37,636 nt of DNA from Pseudomonas psychrophila HA-4 (GCF_000282975.1 NZ_ALJC01000101.1:1-37636), one strand, 5' to 3'; shown: positions 1 to 8,280, numbered from the stretch's first letter. A program made the numbers and translations. Notes: generated by a model from the sequence alone, not told the origin.

Positions 1-60
1 GGGCGGGGACCAAGGAGTCTACCCCAGCGTTTACGCAGCCGACCATACGAAATAGAAGGT

Positions 61-111
61 TTTAGTTATACTCCACGCCCTTCTGTTTACCCTTCCCGCC
101 CCGGAGCCCGC
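61..111 (+). promoter_or_regulatory. Putative rpiA promoter and leader
   Basis: A TATACT hexamer at 67-72 resembles a sigma-70 -10 box 40 bases before the rpiA start. No good -35 box is visible at the usual spacing, so the promoter call is weak. A GGAG at 103-106 is a well-placed ribosome binding site. Bases 1-60 hold no recognisable gene. Confidence 0.3.
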
Positions 112-783
112 ATGACCCAGGATCAACTCAAACAGGCCGTTGCCCAGGCAGCTGTCGACTTCATCCTTCCAAGACTGGATGACAAGAGCATCGTTGGGGT
201 CGGCACCGGCTCCACGGCCAACTGCTTCATCGACGCGCTGGCCTTGCACAAGGGCGCATTCGACGGCGCCGTGGCCAGCTCCGAAGCCACCGCCGCTCGC
301 CTTAAAGGCCACGGCATCCCGGTGTATGAGTTGAACACCGTCAGCGACTTGGAGTTCTACGTGGACGGCGCCGATGAGAGCGACGAAAACTTGAACCTGA
401 TCAAAGGCGGCGGTGCAGCCCTGACGCGCGAAAAAATCGTCGCCGCCGTGGCTAAAACCTTCATCTGCATTGCTGACGCCAGCAAGCTGGTGCCAGTGCT
501 GGGCGCGTTCCCGCTGCCTGTTGAAGTGATCCCGATGGCCCGCAGCCATGTGGCCCGCGAGTTGGTCAAACTGGGCGGCGACCCGGTTTACCGTGAAGGC
601 GTGGTGACCGACAACGGCAACATCATCATCGACGTGTTCAACATGCAGATCACCAACCCGGTGGAGCTGGAACGTCAAATCAACGCCATCGTCGGCGTCG
701 TGACCAATGGTTTGTTCGCTGCCCGTCCGGCCGACCTGCTGATGCTGGGCACACCTGAAGGCGTGAAAACCCTGAGCAAGTAA
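112..783 (+). CDS. rpiA: Ribose-5-phosphate isomerase A
   Basis: Cytosolic enzyme of the non-oxidative pentose phosphate pathway that interconverts ribose 5-phosphate and ribulose 5-phosphate. At 223 residues it has the normal full length of the RpiA family. The phosphate-binding GTGST motif is at residues 31-35, the DGADE motif at 85-89 and [11 protein letters not shown] at 98-108. Asp85, Asp88, Lys98 and Glu107 line up with the E. coli catalytic residues Asp81, Asp84, Lys94 and Glu103. The ATG at 112 is preceded by GGAG five bases away, which supports this start. It appears to be monocistronic: a hairpin follows and the next genes face the other way. Confidence 0.97.
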   Translation: MTQDQLKQAVAQAAVDFILPRLDDKSIVGVGTGSTANCFIDALALHKGAFDGAVASSEATAARLKGHGIPVYELNTVSDLEFYVDGADESDENLNLIKGGGAALTREKIVAAVAKTFICIADASKLVPVLGAFPLPVEVIPMARSHVARELVKLGGDPVYREGVVTDNGNIIIDVFNMQITNPVELERQINAIVGVVTNGLFAARPADLLMLGTPEGVKTLSK

Positions 784-798
784 CCCCCACAGCCCCGC

Positions 799-834
799 AG
801 GCTGCGATCTTTTGATCTTTAAAGATCGCAGCCT
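799..834 (+). repeat. Palindromic hairpin after rpiA (REP-like)
   Basis: Two perfect 13-base arms, AGGCTGCGATCTT at 799-811 and its complement at 822-834, flank a 10-base loop. It lies 16 bases after the rpiA stop and between convergent genes, so it may stop transcription from both sides. There is no T-run, so it is more like a Pseudomonas REP-type palindrome than a classic intrinsic terminator. Confidence 0.6.
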
Positions 835-866
835 TCGTACCTCGGCAGCTCCTACACGGTGTTGAT

Positions 867-1775
867 TCAGGGCTTCTTGAACACGTAAAACAGGTTTGGC
901 TCGCTCACCACATACACTGTCCCTTCATCGTCCATCGCGACGCCTTCTGCTTGCGGCACAGATTCTTTGAGCCCATGACGGCCCTTTATTAGCGACAACG
1001 TGCTGATCGGGCGCCCGTTTATATCCAGTTCCAGCAGCAACTTCGACTCATCTGACAGCGCCAGTAAGTGTCCGCTGCGTTCGTCAAACTGCAAGCTCGA
1101 CAAGTCACGTACAAACAACCGCGCATCGCGCCTCGGGTTGCTCACCACATGAGTGGCATAGGGTTGTTGCGGGTTGTCATGGGGAAAACCGCGCACCTCG
1201 TAAATCAGCATCGGGTCACGCTCTTTGGCCACAAACAAACGCTTGCCAACCGAGTCGTAGGCCAGGCCTTCAAATCCCTTGTTGCCCAGTGGGTTGATCC
1301 CCAGCGTCAATTGCTCGGCATCGGCGGCATTCAGTGCCTGCGTATGGTCATCGATCGTCACTTTAATCAGACGCTGTTGATATTCATCGGTGATCACGTA
1401 AGTGTTCTCGCCAATGAACTCAATGGCCTCGGCATCACCAAACCCGACCAACGGTATGCGCCTTAATATCCGCCCATCGAGAGACAACTCGACCAATTCG
1501 GTTTTTTTGTTGGTCACGGTAAACAGGCTTTTGCGCAGGGGGTCGAAGGTCAGCGCAGACACATTGTCTTCAAGGCCATCGATTGTCTGGCCTTGGAGCA
1601 CAGCGCGGTACTCGCGCAGATTGATGCCGTCAGGGCGCGCGGGCTGCCAAAGCTGGCTGAGGTTGAACCAGGTGCGTTCAAACAAACGGTAATGCTGCGC
1701 AGCGAAGCCGGCAGCGATCAGGGCCGCAAGCAACACGCTTATAAAAAGGAAGGTCGAACGGTTAACGCGGCGCAT
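867..1775 (-). CDS. SdiA-regulated (YjiK-like) membrane-anchored protein, copy 1
   Basis: A 302-residue protein of the SdiA-regulated family (YjiK-like, predicted beta-propeller), whose function is not established. An N-terminal hydrophobic segment (FLFISVLLAALIAAGFAA, about residues 8-25) should anchor it in the inner membrane with the propeller in the periplasm. Family-like blocks follow: LTFDPLRKSLFTVTN, NKGFEGLAYD, LSSLQFDERSGHLLALS and the C-terminal AEGVAMDDEGTVYVVSEPN with FYVF. I chose the ATG at 1775 because the longer frame to 1907 runs through a palindromic repeat and adds a non-conserved tail. It is a tandem paralog of the next minus-strand gene. Confidence 0.8.
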   Translation of the reverse strand: MRRVNRSTFLFISVLLAALIAAGFAAQHYRLFERTWFNLSQLWQPARPDGINLREYRAVLQGQTIDGLEDNVSALTFDPLRKSLFTVTNKKTELVELSLDGRILRRIPLVGFGDAEAIEFIGENTYVITDEYQQRLIKVTIDDHTQALNAADAEQLTLGINPLGNKGFEGLAYDSVGKRLFVAKERDPMLIYEVRGFPHDNPQQPYATHVVSNPRRDARLFVRDLSSLQFDERSGHLLALSDESKLLLELDINGRPISTLSLIKGRHGLKESVPQAEGVAMDDEGTVYVVSEPNLFYVFKKP

Positions 1776-1860
1776 TGGCTCAAGCTCTAAACAAATCAGG
1801 CGATTGGGATACCACGACTGCATGAACTCAAGCTTAATTCTTGATGCACGGGCTGTTTCC

Positions 1861-1918
1861 TGTAGGAGCGAGCGGTCTTTTATACGATCAAAAGATCGCG
1901 GGGCCAACTCGCGCCTAC
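1861..1918. repeat. TGTAGGAGC-type palindromic repeat
   Basis: An imperfect inverted repeat opens with TGTAGGAGCGAG and closes with CTCGCGCCTAC, with GATC/AAAGATCGCG words inside. It sits between the two tandem SdiA-regulated paralogs. The same outer arms occur at 8285-8351 and 16615-16642. It looks like a REP-type element. Confidence 0.65.
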
Positions 1919-1933
1919 CGGAGTGCTTGGTGA

Positions 1934-2863
1934 TTACTTCGCTTTCTTCTCGAAGCGATAGAACAAGTTCGGCTCACTCACCATGTACAGGGTTCCGTTG
2001 TTATCAATCGCCACGCCTTCGGCACGAGGGATGGTGTTTTTCAGGCCATTGAACCCGCGAAGCAAGGTCATGAAGCTAACTTGCTCACCCAGCTCATCAA
2101 GTTCGAGTAGCAGGTGCGAGTCAGCAGACAGCAACAGGGTGTGACCAGTGCGCGGGTCCATGCTCAACCCCGACAAATTACGCAAATCGAGCTCATCGCT
2201 GGGCACTTTTTGTTTGTCGCCGCTGAGCACCTGGCTACCATCGCTTTTCCACACGAACAAGGCCGGCGGACGCTCTTCACCCAATAACAACTGCTGGCGA
2301 CGCGGGTCCCAAGCGATGGCTTCAAACGCTTTGTTCTGATTTTTGGACGGCCCAAGGTCGTACTTAGGGAAGTCCTCAAAATTCAGGCTTTTAGTGTCAG
2401 GCTCGACGTTGATGATGCTCAGCATGTGCTGGCGTTCATCGACAATGGCCAGCAGGCCATTTTCCATCACCGTCAACCCTTCCGGGTTCTGCCAGCCCAC
2501 CAACGGAATTTTCCGCAGCACGTCGCCGTCGAGGGTCAATTCAACCAGAAACGGATTCTTACCCATCACGGAAAAAAGCGTGTTGCTCACGGGGTTGTAG
2601 GCAAGATCCGACGCCTCATCTTTCTCCATCCCCGGCAACGGCTTGGCATCAATGACCACCGTGTAGTCAGGCAACCACACGCTTTCATTCTGCTCCATTG
2701 GGCTCTCAAACTGCTCCAGCACCCACAGTGCTCCACGGTCATCCCAGTGCAGGATTGACGCCAGCCCATAGAGCAGCGCAGCCAGCACCAATAGCCAGTA
2801 ATACCAACGGCCAAAGCGAGAAGGTCGACGTACGGGAGGGATTAGCTGAGGGTCTGTAGCCAT
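1934..2863 (-). CDS. SdiA-regulated (YjiK-like) membrane-anchored protein, copy 2
   Basis: A 309-residue paralog of the gene downstream of it. It has an N-terminal membrane anchor (YYWLLVLAALLYGLASIL, about residues 20-37) followed by the propeller-like domain: ASDLAYNPVSNTLFSVMG, NPEGLTVMENGLLAIVDE, NKAFEAIAWDPRRQQLLLGE, LSGLSMDPRTGHTLLLS and the closing AEGVAIDNNGTLYMVSEPN with FYRFEKK. The start at 2863 (MATDPQLI) is preferred over the 2992 frame start because it places the anchor near the N-terminus. An ATG four codons upstream (2875) cannot be excluded. The charged lead before the anchor suggests a type II orientation. Its ligand and role are unknown. Confidence 0.8.
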   Translation of the reverse strand: MATDPQLIPPVRRPSRFGRWYYWLLVLAALLYGLASILHWDDRGALWVLEQFESPMEQNESVWLPDYTVVIDAKPLPGMEKDEASDLAYNPVSNTLFSVMGKNPFLVELTLDGDVLRKIPLVGWQNPEGLTVMENGLLAIVDERQHMLSIINVEPDTKSLNFEDFPKYDLGPSKNQNKAFEAIAWDPRRQQLLLGEERPPALFVWKSDGSQVLSGDKQKVPSDELDLRNLSGLSMDPRTGHTLLLSADSHLLLELDELGEQVSFMTLLRGFNGLKNTIPRAEGVAIDNNGTLYMVSEPNLFYRFEKKAK

Positions 2864-3486
2864 TGGCAGGATCATCCAAGAAATTTTGCTAGGTCTAATA
2901 GCACAAAGCGGGCAAAACCGACTGCCTCGCACGACGTTATTATGCAGGTTGAGTGTGAAATAATTGCTAACACCTGACCCATCACTGAGCACGAAGGACT
3001 TAGCCCAGCCTGTTCGTTCACCTTAATGCTCAACATGAAACTATAAAACCATGTGTAGGAGTAATCTTTATTTATCAACGGCAATATTTTCTTCCACCGC
3101 CTTACACACCGAACTGCCTAAATACGATCACACTAAACACGTTTACCAAGCCAGGCGTCTTATAACTCCAAGCCCGCTTCACCCTGTCTAAACGCCCCCG
3201 AGGCAGTATTAATAAACGTCTTGCCAGTAGGAAGGGTCTGAATAACCCGAAGACATCAACATTTGCAACATCCCACCTTGACACTAATGAACCAAGACTC
3301 TTATCTAATAAAAACAGCATTACAACCTGCTCCCAATGTAATCATTTATCACCCGGATACGCTGCATACGAATTTACAAACCCATTACTCAAGCGGCACG
3401 AGCACCCGTTTCATTCAGTGCTGAAACCCATAGCGGCCGCGCCGTTGTGCTCTGTGACGCCTTAAAGTTAGAAAGGAATTTAACCC
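2864..3486. other. Gene-poor AT-richer intergenic stretch
   Basis: About 620 bases with no gene I can support. The composition is more AT-rich than the flanks. A 72-codon minus-strand frame at 3102-3320 has no ribosome binding site or family resemblance. A small inverted repeat GTTTCA...TGAAAC lies at about 3409-3428. The promoters of the divergent neighbours (minus-strand gene at 2863, plus-strand gene at 3487) must lie here, but no clear boxes stand out. Confidence 0.5.
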
Positions 3487-4251
3487 ATGCCTTTTACCTC
3501 GCACACCCATAAATTAGCCGCCCCTACACTGGCCCAATCTGACAAACACACAATTTGTGCACGTGCCGCCGAACAATTAATCGTCATTGTCGCCCCCTAT
3601 ATAAATATGGAGGAAGGCGATTTAATTGAACTATTCTGGGACGGTTGTTATATATCCTCACAACAACTAACCCGCACTGACATTGGCCAACCCATTTCAT
3701 TGAGAGTGCCCGAAAGTTTCATTCAAAATGGAACCTCCCGTCTCTATTACCGCGTGATGCACATTGGTAGCAGCCCTGCGCTTTCAGCCCAACTTAAAGT
3801 GCTGGTCAAACTTGATTGCCCTGGAGGTGAAGCCATCGGAGAGGAAAACCAGGGCCTCGCGCCACTGATGATTCCCGACCCGATCCAGCGCTACGGGGTT
3901 AACCCAAGCCAGATAAAACGCGGCGTACCTGTGACCATCGAACCGTACCGCAACATGGCCAGCGAAGACGAAATCACCTTGCTCTGGGGCGATGTGCGAA
4001 TGGATCTGCCAAAACTGCGTCAGGTCGATGTCAACAAACCTGTCAGCGTCTTCGTGCCCCCCGAGATTATTCAGGAAGCCGGCGAGGACTCAAAACTGGA
4101 GGTCACTTATTGCGTGATTGACCGCGTGGGCAATAACTCTCGCTGGGCCCCTGCCCGAACACTCAAGGTTGGCGCCAGTAAGCGCTATATAAACACCGCC
4201 CCACGCGAGGTGCTATGCGCTGCAGAGCCGCGTCCTAACTGGAGAAACTGA
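3487..4251 (+). CDS. Hypothetical protein with two Ig-like repeats
   Basis: A 254-residue protein made of two related units of about 85-110 residues. Unit 1 (about residues 30-110) contains VAPYINMEEGDLIELFWDG, IGQPISLRVPE, LYYRVM and LKVLVKL. Unit 2 (about 145-228) contains IEPYRNMASEDEITLLWGD, VNKPVSVFVPPEII, EVTYCVIDR and LKVG. The pattern of a P-Y-x-x-M opening, an acidic turn, an aromatic LFW/LLW strand, a VP-x-x strand, Y-x-V and a closing LKV resembles the Ig-like repeats I know from larger Pseudomonas surface proteins, but here there are only two. No signal peptide or membrane segment is visible. A GAAAGGAA ribosome binding site lies at 3471-3478. Function unknown. Confidence 0.65.
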   Translation: MPFTSHTHKLAAPTLAQSDKHTICARAAEQLIVIVAPYINMEEGDLIELFWDGCYISSQQLTRTDIGQPISLRVPESFIQNGTSRLYYRVMHIGSSPALSAQLKVLVKLDCPGGEAIGEENQGLAPLMIPDPIQRYGVNPSQIKRGVPVTIEPYRNMASEDEITLLWGDVRMDLPKLRQVDVNKPVSVFVPPEIIQEAGEDSKLEVTYCVIDRVGNNSRWAPARTLKVGASKRYINTAPREVLCAAEPRPNWRN

Positions 4252-4475
4252 CCGCAAAGGCCAGCGCGAATCGTCTATTCATATTCCAAAAAGATAGTTT
4301 TTTTAATTTTTATACTCGATTAGGGTATATGCACCGGACCACCGGACTCTCTTGCTTTAATTCGCGCCGCTCAAGCGGCGCTCCAAACAACGAGACGCGA
4401 GGTAGGTATGGTCAGCAACACAATTACCCTTGTGCAGATCGCCAGGGCATTGCGTGCAATCAAGGAGCACAACTA
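4252..4475 (+). promoter_or_regulatory. Leader/promoter region of the sfnB operon
   Basis: An AT-rich block at about 4277-4326 contains the word ATTCATATTC (4277-4286), which also occurs upstream of ssuE on the other strand, and a TATACT hexamer at about 4312-4317 that could be a -10 box. A perfect hairpin (4364-4381) and a 22-codon ORF (4408-4476) follow. I looked for a sigma-54 -24/-12 element, since SfnR-type activators work with sigma-54, and saw none. Confidence 0.45.
4364..4381 (+). other. Perfect 7-bp hairpin in the sfnB leader
   Basis: GCGCCGC at 4364-4370 pairs exactly with GCGGCGC at 4375-4381 across a TCAA loop. There is no T-run after it, so it is not a normal terminator. It lies between the candidate -10 box and the 22-codon ORF, where it could act in attenuation or mRNA stability. 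Confidence 0.55.
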
Positions 4476-4476
4476 A
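4408..4476 (+). CDS. Possible 22-aa leader peptide before sfnB
   Basis: A short frame beginning MVSNTITLVQIARALRAIK ends in a TAA that overlaps the next ATG (TAATG at 4474-4478). A GAGGTAGG just upstream could serve as its ribosome binding site. The sfnB ribosome binding site (AAGGAG, 4462-4467) lies inside its last codons, so its translation would affect or couple to sfnB. The predicted peptide is amphipathic, with no cysteine or methionine run. It may be chance; the overlap geometry is the main argument. Confidence 0.3.
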   Translation: MVSNTITLVQIARALRAIKEHN

Positions 4477-5717
4477 TGTCCTTCTTGGCGAATGCACAAC
4501 TGCAAAGCGACCTAGATGTCGCGCCCCTGTTGTTAGCAGCGCACGTCCTGCGCACGGACAACGAAGCCCTTCAAGCCGCCCACGATCTGGCCAACGCCGC
4601 CCGTGAACATGCTGCCAAGCGCGATCAGCAACGCAAACTGCCTTGGTCACAGATCGAAGCATTTACCCGCAGTGGCTTGGGCAGTATTTCTATTCCCCGC
4701 GCATTTGGCGGGCCGCAGGTGTCTTACATCACCTTGGCTGAAGTGTTTGCCATCATCTCGGCAGCCGACCCGGCGCTGGGGCAAATTCCGCAAAATCAGG
4801 TGGGTATTCTCAACCTGATTGAAAGCATCGCGACCCCGGCGCAAAAAGAACATCTGTTCACCCGCGTGCTGCAAGGCTGGCGCATTGGTAACGCAGGCCC
4901 GGAGCGCGGCACTAAAAACACCCTCGACCTGAAAGCCCGCATCACGGCCGATGGCGACGACTTCGTGATCAATGGCCAAAAGTTTTACTCCACCGGAGCG
5001 CTATTTGCGCACTGGATCGCCGTCAAGGCGCTCAACGATGACGGCAAACAAGTCATGGCTTTTGTGCGTCGCGGCACGCCAGGCCTGCGGGTAGTCGATG
5101 ACTGGTCCGGTTTCGGCCAGCGCACCACCGCCAGCGGCACGGTCTTGCTTAATAACGTACCGATTGAAACCGAACTGGTCATCGACAACTGGCGCCTAGC
5201 TGAAGTCCCGAACATTCAAGGCTCGGTGTCGCAACTGATTCAGGCCGCCATCGACCTGGGTATTGCACGCGGCGCCATCGCCGACACCATCAGTTTTGTG
5301 CGCGAACGCTCGCGCCCATGGGTCGATGCCAAGGTCGAACGCAACAGCGATGACCCCTACGTGATCGCTGACATCGGCAAGTTGCAGATCGAGTTGCACG
5401 CCGCCGAAGCGTTGCTACGCAAGGCTGGTCGCGTGCTTGACGAGGTCAGCGCAGCGCCGATAGATGCCCAGTCCGCTGCCCGCGCTTCTATTGCCGTGGC
5501 CGAAGCCAAAGTCCTGAGCACTGAGCTGTCATTGCTGGCCAGTGAAAAACTCTTCGAACTGGCGGGCAGTCGCGCCACCCTTGCCGAGTTCAACCTGGAC
5601 CGTCATTGGCGCAACGCACGCGTGCACACGCTGCACGACCCCGTGCGCTGGAAATACCACGCTATCGGCGCCTACCGCCTCAACGGCACGTTGCCTGCCC
5701 GACATTCCTGGATCTAA
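4476..5717 (+). CDS. SfnB/DszC-family flavin monooxygenase 1
   Basis: A 413-residue member of the acyl-CoA-dehydrogenase-fold SfnB/DszC family, flavin-dependent enzymes of sulfur acquisition that oxidise organosulfur compounds with reduced flavin. Family-like blocks are GLGSISIPRAFGG, ISAADPALGQIPQNQ, GNAGPERGTK, INGQKFYSTGALFAHW, DDWSGFGQRTTASGTV and the C-terminal HWRNARVHTLHDPVRWKYH. The ATG at 4476 is chosen over an in-frame ATG at 4329 because AAGGAG lies eight bases before it and the extra 49 codons look non-coding. It is the first of three tightly packed monooxygenase genes, 11 bases before its paralog. The actual substrate cannot be told from sequence. Confidence 0.85.
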   Translation: MSFLANAQLQSDLDVAPLLLAAHVLRTDNEALQAAHDLANAAREHAAKRDQQRKLPWSQIEAFTRSGLGSISIPRAFGGPQVSYITLAEVFAIISAADPALGQIPQNQVGILNLIESIATPAQKEHLFTRVLQGWRIGNAGPERGTKNTLDLKARITADGDDFVINGQKFYSTGALFAHWIAVKALNDDGKQVMAFVRRGTPGLRVVDDWSGFGQRTTASGTVLLNNVPIETELVIDNWRLAEVPNIQGSVSQLIQAAIDLGIARGAIADTISFVRERSRPWVDAKVERNSDDPYVIADIGKLQIELHAAEALLRKAGRVLDEVSAAPIDAQSAARASIAVAEAKVLSTELSLLASEKLFELAGSRATLAEFNLDRHWRNARVHTLHDPVRWKYHAIGAYRLNGTLPARHSWI

Positions 5718-5728
5718 CGGAGACACCC

Positions 5729-6925
5729 ATGTCACTGACATCCAAACAGGTCCCGGTTATCCACAGCGATGCCGAGGCCCTGAGCGTAGCGCGTGAACTT
5801 GCCGCCCATTTCAAACGTGACAGCGTGTTGCGCGACCGCGAACGACGCCTGCCTTTCGATGAACTGGAGCTGTTTTCCCACACTGGTCTGTGGGGCATTT
5901 CCGTGCCGAAGGCTTATGGCGGCGCGGGCGTGTCCAACGTCACCCTCGCGCAAGTAGTGGCCCTTATCTCGGCCGCCGACAGCTCGCTGGGGCAAATTCC
6001 ACAGAACCATTTCTACGCCCTCGAAGTGCTGCGCGTGAACGGCAGCGAATCGCAAAAACAACGGCTGTATGCCGAAGTCTTGGCCGGTCAACGCTTTGGC
6101 AATGCGCTTGCCGAACTGGGCACCAAAACCGCCCACGACCGCACCACACATCTGGCCAAGGCGGAACACGGCTATCGCATCAACGGCCGCAAGTTCTACG
6201 CCACCGGCGCGCTGTACGCGCAACGCATTCCTACCTCGGTGGTGGATGACAACGGCGTACACCACTTGGCCTTTGTGCGCAGCGACAGTGAAGGCTTAAA
6301 GGTGATCGATGACTGGAGCGGATTTGGTCAGCGCACCACCGGCAGCGGCTCTGTGGTGTTCGACAACGTGTTTGTTGCCACCGACGACGTGATCCCGTTT
6401 CAAAGTGCTTTCGAGCGCCCGACGCCGGTCGGCCCGCTGGCGCAGATTCTGCACGCGGCCATCGACACCGGCATCGCCCGCGCAGCGTATGAAGACGCCC
6501 TGCACTTTGTACGCACCAAAACCCGGCCTTGGATCGACGCCACGTCCGACATCGCCAGCGAAGACCCATTGACCCTCAACACGTTCGGCCGTTTGAGCGC
6601 ACGCTTGCATGCTGCTGAAGCCTTGCTGGATCGCAGCGGCGAGTTTCTCGACACCGCACAGGCCAACACCAACGCCAGCACCGTGGCTGCCGCCTCGATT
6701 GCCGTGGCTGAAGCGCGCGCCATCAGCACAGAAGTGTCGTTGGCCGCTGGCAGCACCCTGTTTGAGCTGGCCGGCAGTCAGGCCACCTTGGCCGAGCACG
6801 GCCTCGATCGCCACTGGCGCAACGCCCGCGTACACACGCTGCACGACCCGGTGCGCTGGAAGTACCACGCCGTGGGCAATTACTACCTCAACAGTGAAAA
6901 CCCACCGCTGCGGGGGACCATCTGA
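5729..6925 (+). CDS. SfnB/DszC-family flavin monooxygenase 2
   Basis: A 398-residue paralog of the preceding gene, with matching blocks SVPKAYGGAGVSNVTLAQV, ISAADSSLGQIPQN, INGRKFYATGALYAQ, DDWSGFGQRTTGSGSV and HWRNARVHTLHDPVRWKYH. The start at 5729 has AACGGAG just upstream; the frame extending back to 5606 lies inside the previous gene and is rejected. The stop overlaps the next start by one base (TGATG), so the two are translationally coupled. Tandem duplication followed by divergence suggests that the pair handles related but different sulfur substrates or acts as a hetero-oligomer. Both roles are inference. Confidence 0.85.
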   Translation: MSLTSKQVPVIHSDAEALSVARELAAHFKRDSVLRDRERRLPFDELELFSHTGLWGISVPKAYGGAGVSNVTLAQVVALISAADSSLGQIPQNHFYALEVLRVNGSESQKQRLYAEVLAGQRFGNALAELGTKTAHDRTTHLAKAEHGYRINGRKFYATGALYAQRIPTSVVDDNGVHHLAFVRSDSEGLKVIDDWSGFGQRTTGSGSVVFDNVFVATDDVIPFQSAFERPTPVGPLAQILHAAIDTGIARAAYEDALHFVRTKTRPWIDATSDIASEDPLTLNTFGRLSARLHAAEALLDRSGEFLDTAQANTNASTVAAASIAVAEARAISTEVSLAAGSTLFELAGSQATLAEHGLDRHWRNARVHTLHDPVRWKYHAVGNYYLNSENPPLRGTI

Positions 6926-8280
6926 TGAGCAAAAAGAAAATCCTGCTCAATGCCTTCAACATGAACTGCATTGGACATATCAACCACGGGTTGTGGACGC
7001 ACCCACGCGATACCTCAACCCGCTTCAACACCCTGGAATACTGGACTGAGCTGGCGCAGTTGCTAGAACGCGGGCTGTTCGACGGGCTTTTTATCGCCGA
7101 TATCGTTGGCGTATACGACGTTTATCAACAATCGGTTGATATTCCGCTCAAAGAGTCCATCCAGTTGCCGGTCAACGACCCGTTGCTGCTGGTTTCGGCC
7201 ATGGCGGCTGTCACCAAAAACCTCGGTTTTGGTTTGACCGCCAATCTGACCTACGAGCCGCCATATTTATTCGCACGCCGCATGTCGACCCTTGACCACC
7301 TGACCCAGGGTCGGGTGGGCTGGAACATCGTGACCGGTTATCTGGACAGCGCGGCCAAGGCCATGGGCCTAACCGAGCAGGTGGAACACGACCGTCGTTA
7401 CGATCAGGCCGACGAATACCTGGAGGTGCTCTACAAACTCTGGGAAGGCAGTTGGGAAAACGGCGCCGTGCTCAACGATCCGGTGCAACGCATCTACGCC
7501 CAGCCCGACAAAGTGCACAAGGTCAAACACGCTGGCGAGTTTTATCAGGTCGAGGGCTACCACCTCTGCGAGCCTTCGCCACAGCGCACGCCGGTGCTTT
7601 TCCAAGCGGGCAGTTCGGACCGTGGGCTGCGATTTGCCGGGCGCCATGCCGAGTGCGTATTCATCAGCGGCCAGACCAAGGCCGCGACCAAAATTCAGGT
7701 CGATAAAGTCCGCGCCAGCGCTGTGGCGGCAGGCCGTAACCCTGACGACATCAAACTGTTTATGGGCCTCAACGTCATTGTTGCGCCGACAGACGCCGAG
7801 GCGCAGGCCAAGCGCGAGGAATACCTGAGCTATGCCAGCGCCGAAGCCGGAGTCGCGCATTTCGCCAGTTCCACCGGCATCGACTTTGCCGACTACGAAC
7901 TGGACGAACCGATTCAGTACGTAAAGAGCAACGCCATTCAGTCCGCGACCAAAGTACTGCAAAACAACGATTGGACGCGCCGCAAGCTGCTCGAACAGCA
8001 CGCGCTGGGCGGGCGTTACATGACCGTGGTCGGCTCGCCGGAACAGGTCGCTGACGAACTGGAGTCGTGGATCGCCGAGACCGGCCTCGACGGCTTCAAC
8101 CTAACCCGCATTGTCACCCCTGAAAGCTATGTCGACTTTATCGATCTGGTGATCCCCGAGCTGCAACGTCGGGGCTCCTACAAGACTGCGTACGACACCG
8201 GCAGCTTGCGGCAAAAGCTATTTATCGAAGGCGATGCACATTTGCCCGAGCGTCATACCGGCGCCTCTTTTAGACCTTAA
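6925..8280 (+). CDS. DszA/NtaA-type FMN-dependent monooxygenase (LLM class)
   Basis: A 451-residue luciferase-like (LLM class) monooxygenase of the NtaA/SnaA/DszA/DmoA subfamily, which uses externally supplied FMNH2 and O2. Characteristic features are the N-terminal LNAFNMNCIGHINHGLW, GLFDGLFIADIVGVYDVY, LTYEPPYLFARRMSTLDHL, GRVGWNIVTGYLDSAAK, RYDQADEYLEVLYKLWEGS, FQAGSSDRGLRFAGRHAE and the C-terminal GLDGFNLTR. Length and motif order are typical of the family. It overlaps the preceding gene by one base. In the dibenzothiophene pathway DszC and DszA act in sequence, so the SfnB-like plus DszA-like set may carry out consecutive steps on an alkyl sulfone or similar compound. No flavin reductase is adjacent. 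Confidence 0.9.
   Translation: MSKKKILLNAFNMNCIGHINHGLWTHPRDTSTRFNTLEYWTELAQLLERGLFDGLFIADIVGVYDVYQQSVDIPLKESIQLPVNDPLLLVSAMAAVTKNLGFGLTANLTYEPPYLFARRMSTLDHLTQGRVGWNIVTGYLDSAAKAMGLTEQVEHDRRYDQADEYLEVLYKLWEGSWENGAVLNDPVQRIYAQPDKVHKVKHAGEFYQVEGYHLCEPSPQRTPVLFQAGSSDRGLRFAGRHAECVFISGQTKAATKIQVDKVRASAVAAGRNPDDIKLFMGLNVIVAPTDAEAQAKREEYLSYASAEAGVAHFASSTGIDFADYELDEPIQYVKSNAIQSATKVLQNNDWTRRKLLEQHALGGRYMTVVGSPEQVADELESWIAETGLDGFNLTRIVTPESYVDFIDLVIPELQRRGSYKTAYDTGSLRQKLFIEGDAHLPERHTGASFRP

Noticed and set aside
31..678. A 215-codon minus-strand frame over rpiA
   Set aside because: It is a reverse-strand shadow of rpiA, which has all catalytic residues.
3102..3320. A 72-codon minus-strand frame in the gene-poor gap
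   Set aside because: No ribosome binding site, no plausible family and no neighbour context; the composition looks non-coding.
4329..4475. In-frame 49-codon N-terminal extension of the first SfnB-like gene
   Set aside because: It lacks a ribosome binding site, contains a perfect hairpin and does not resemble the family, whereas the ATG at 4476 has AAGGAG. The possible leader role is reported separately.
5606..5728. N-terminal extension of the second SfnB-like gene
   Set aside because: It lies in another frame of the conserved C-terminus of the preceding gene; the start at 5729 has a good ribosome binding site.
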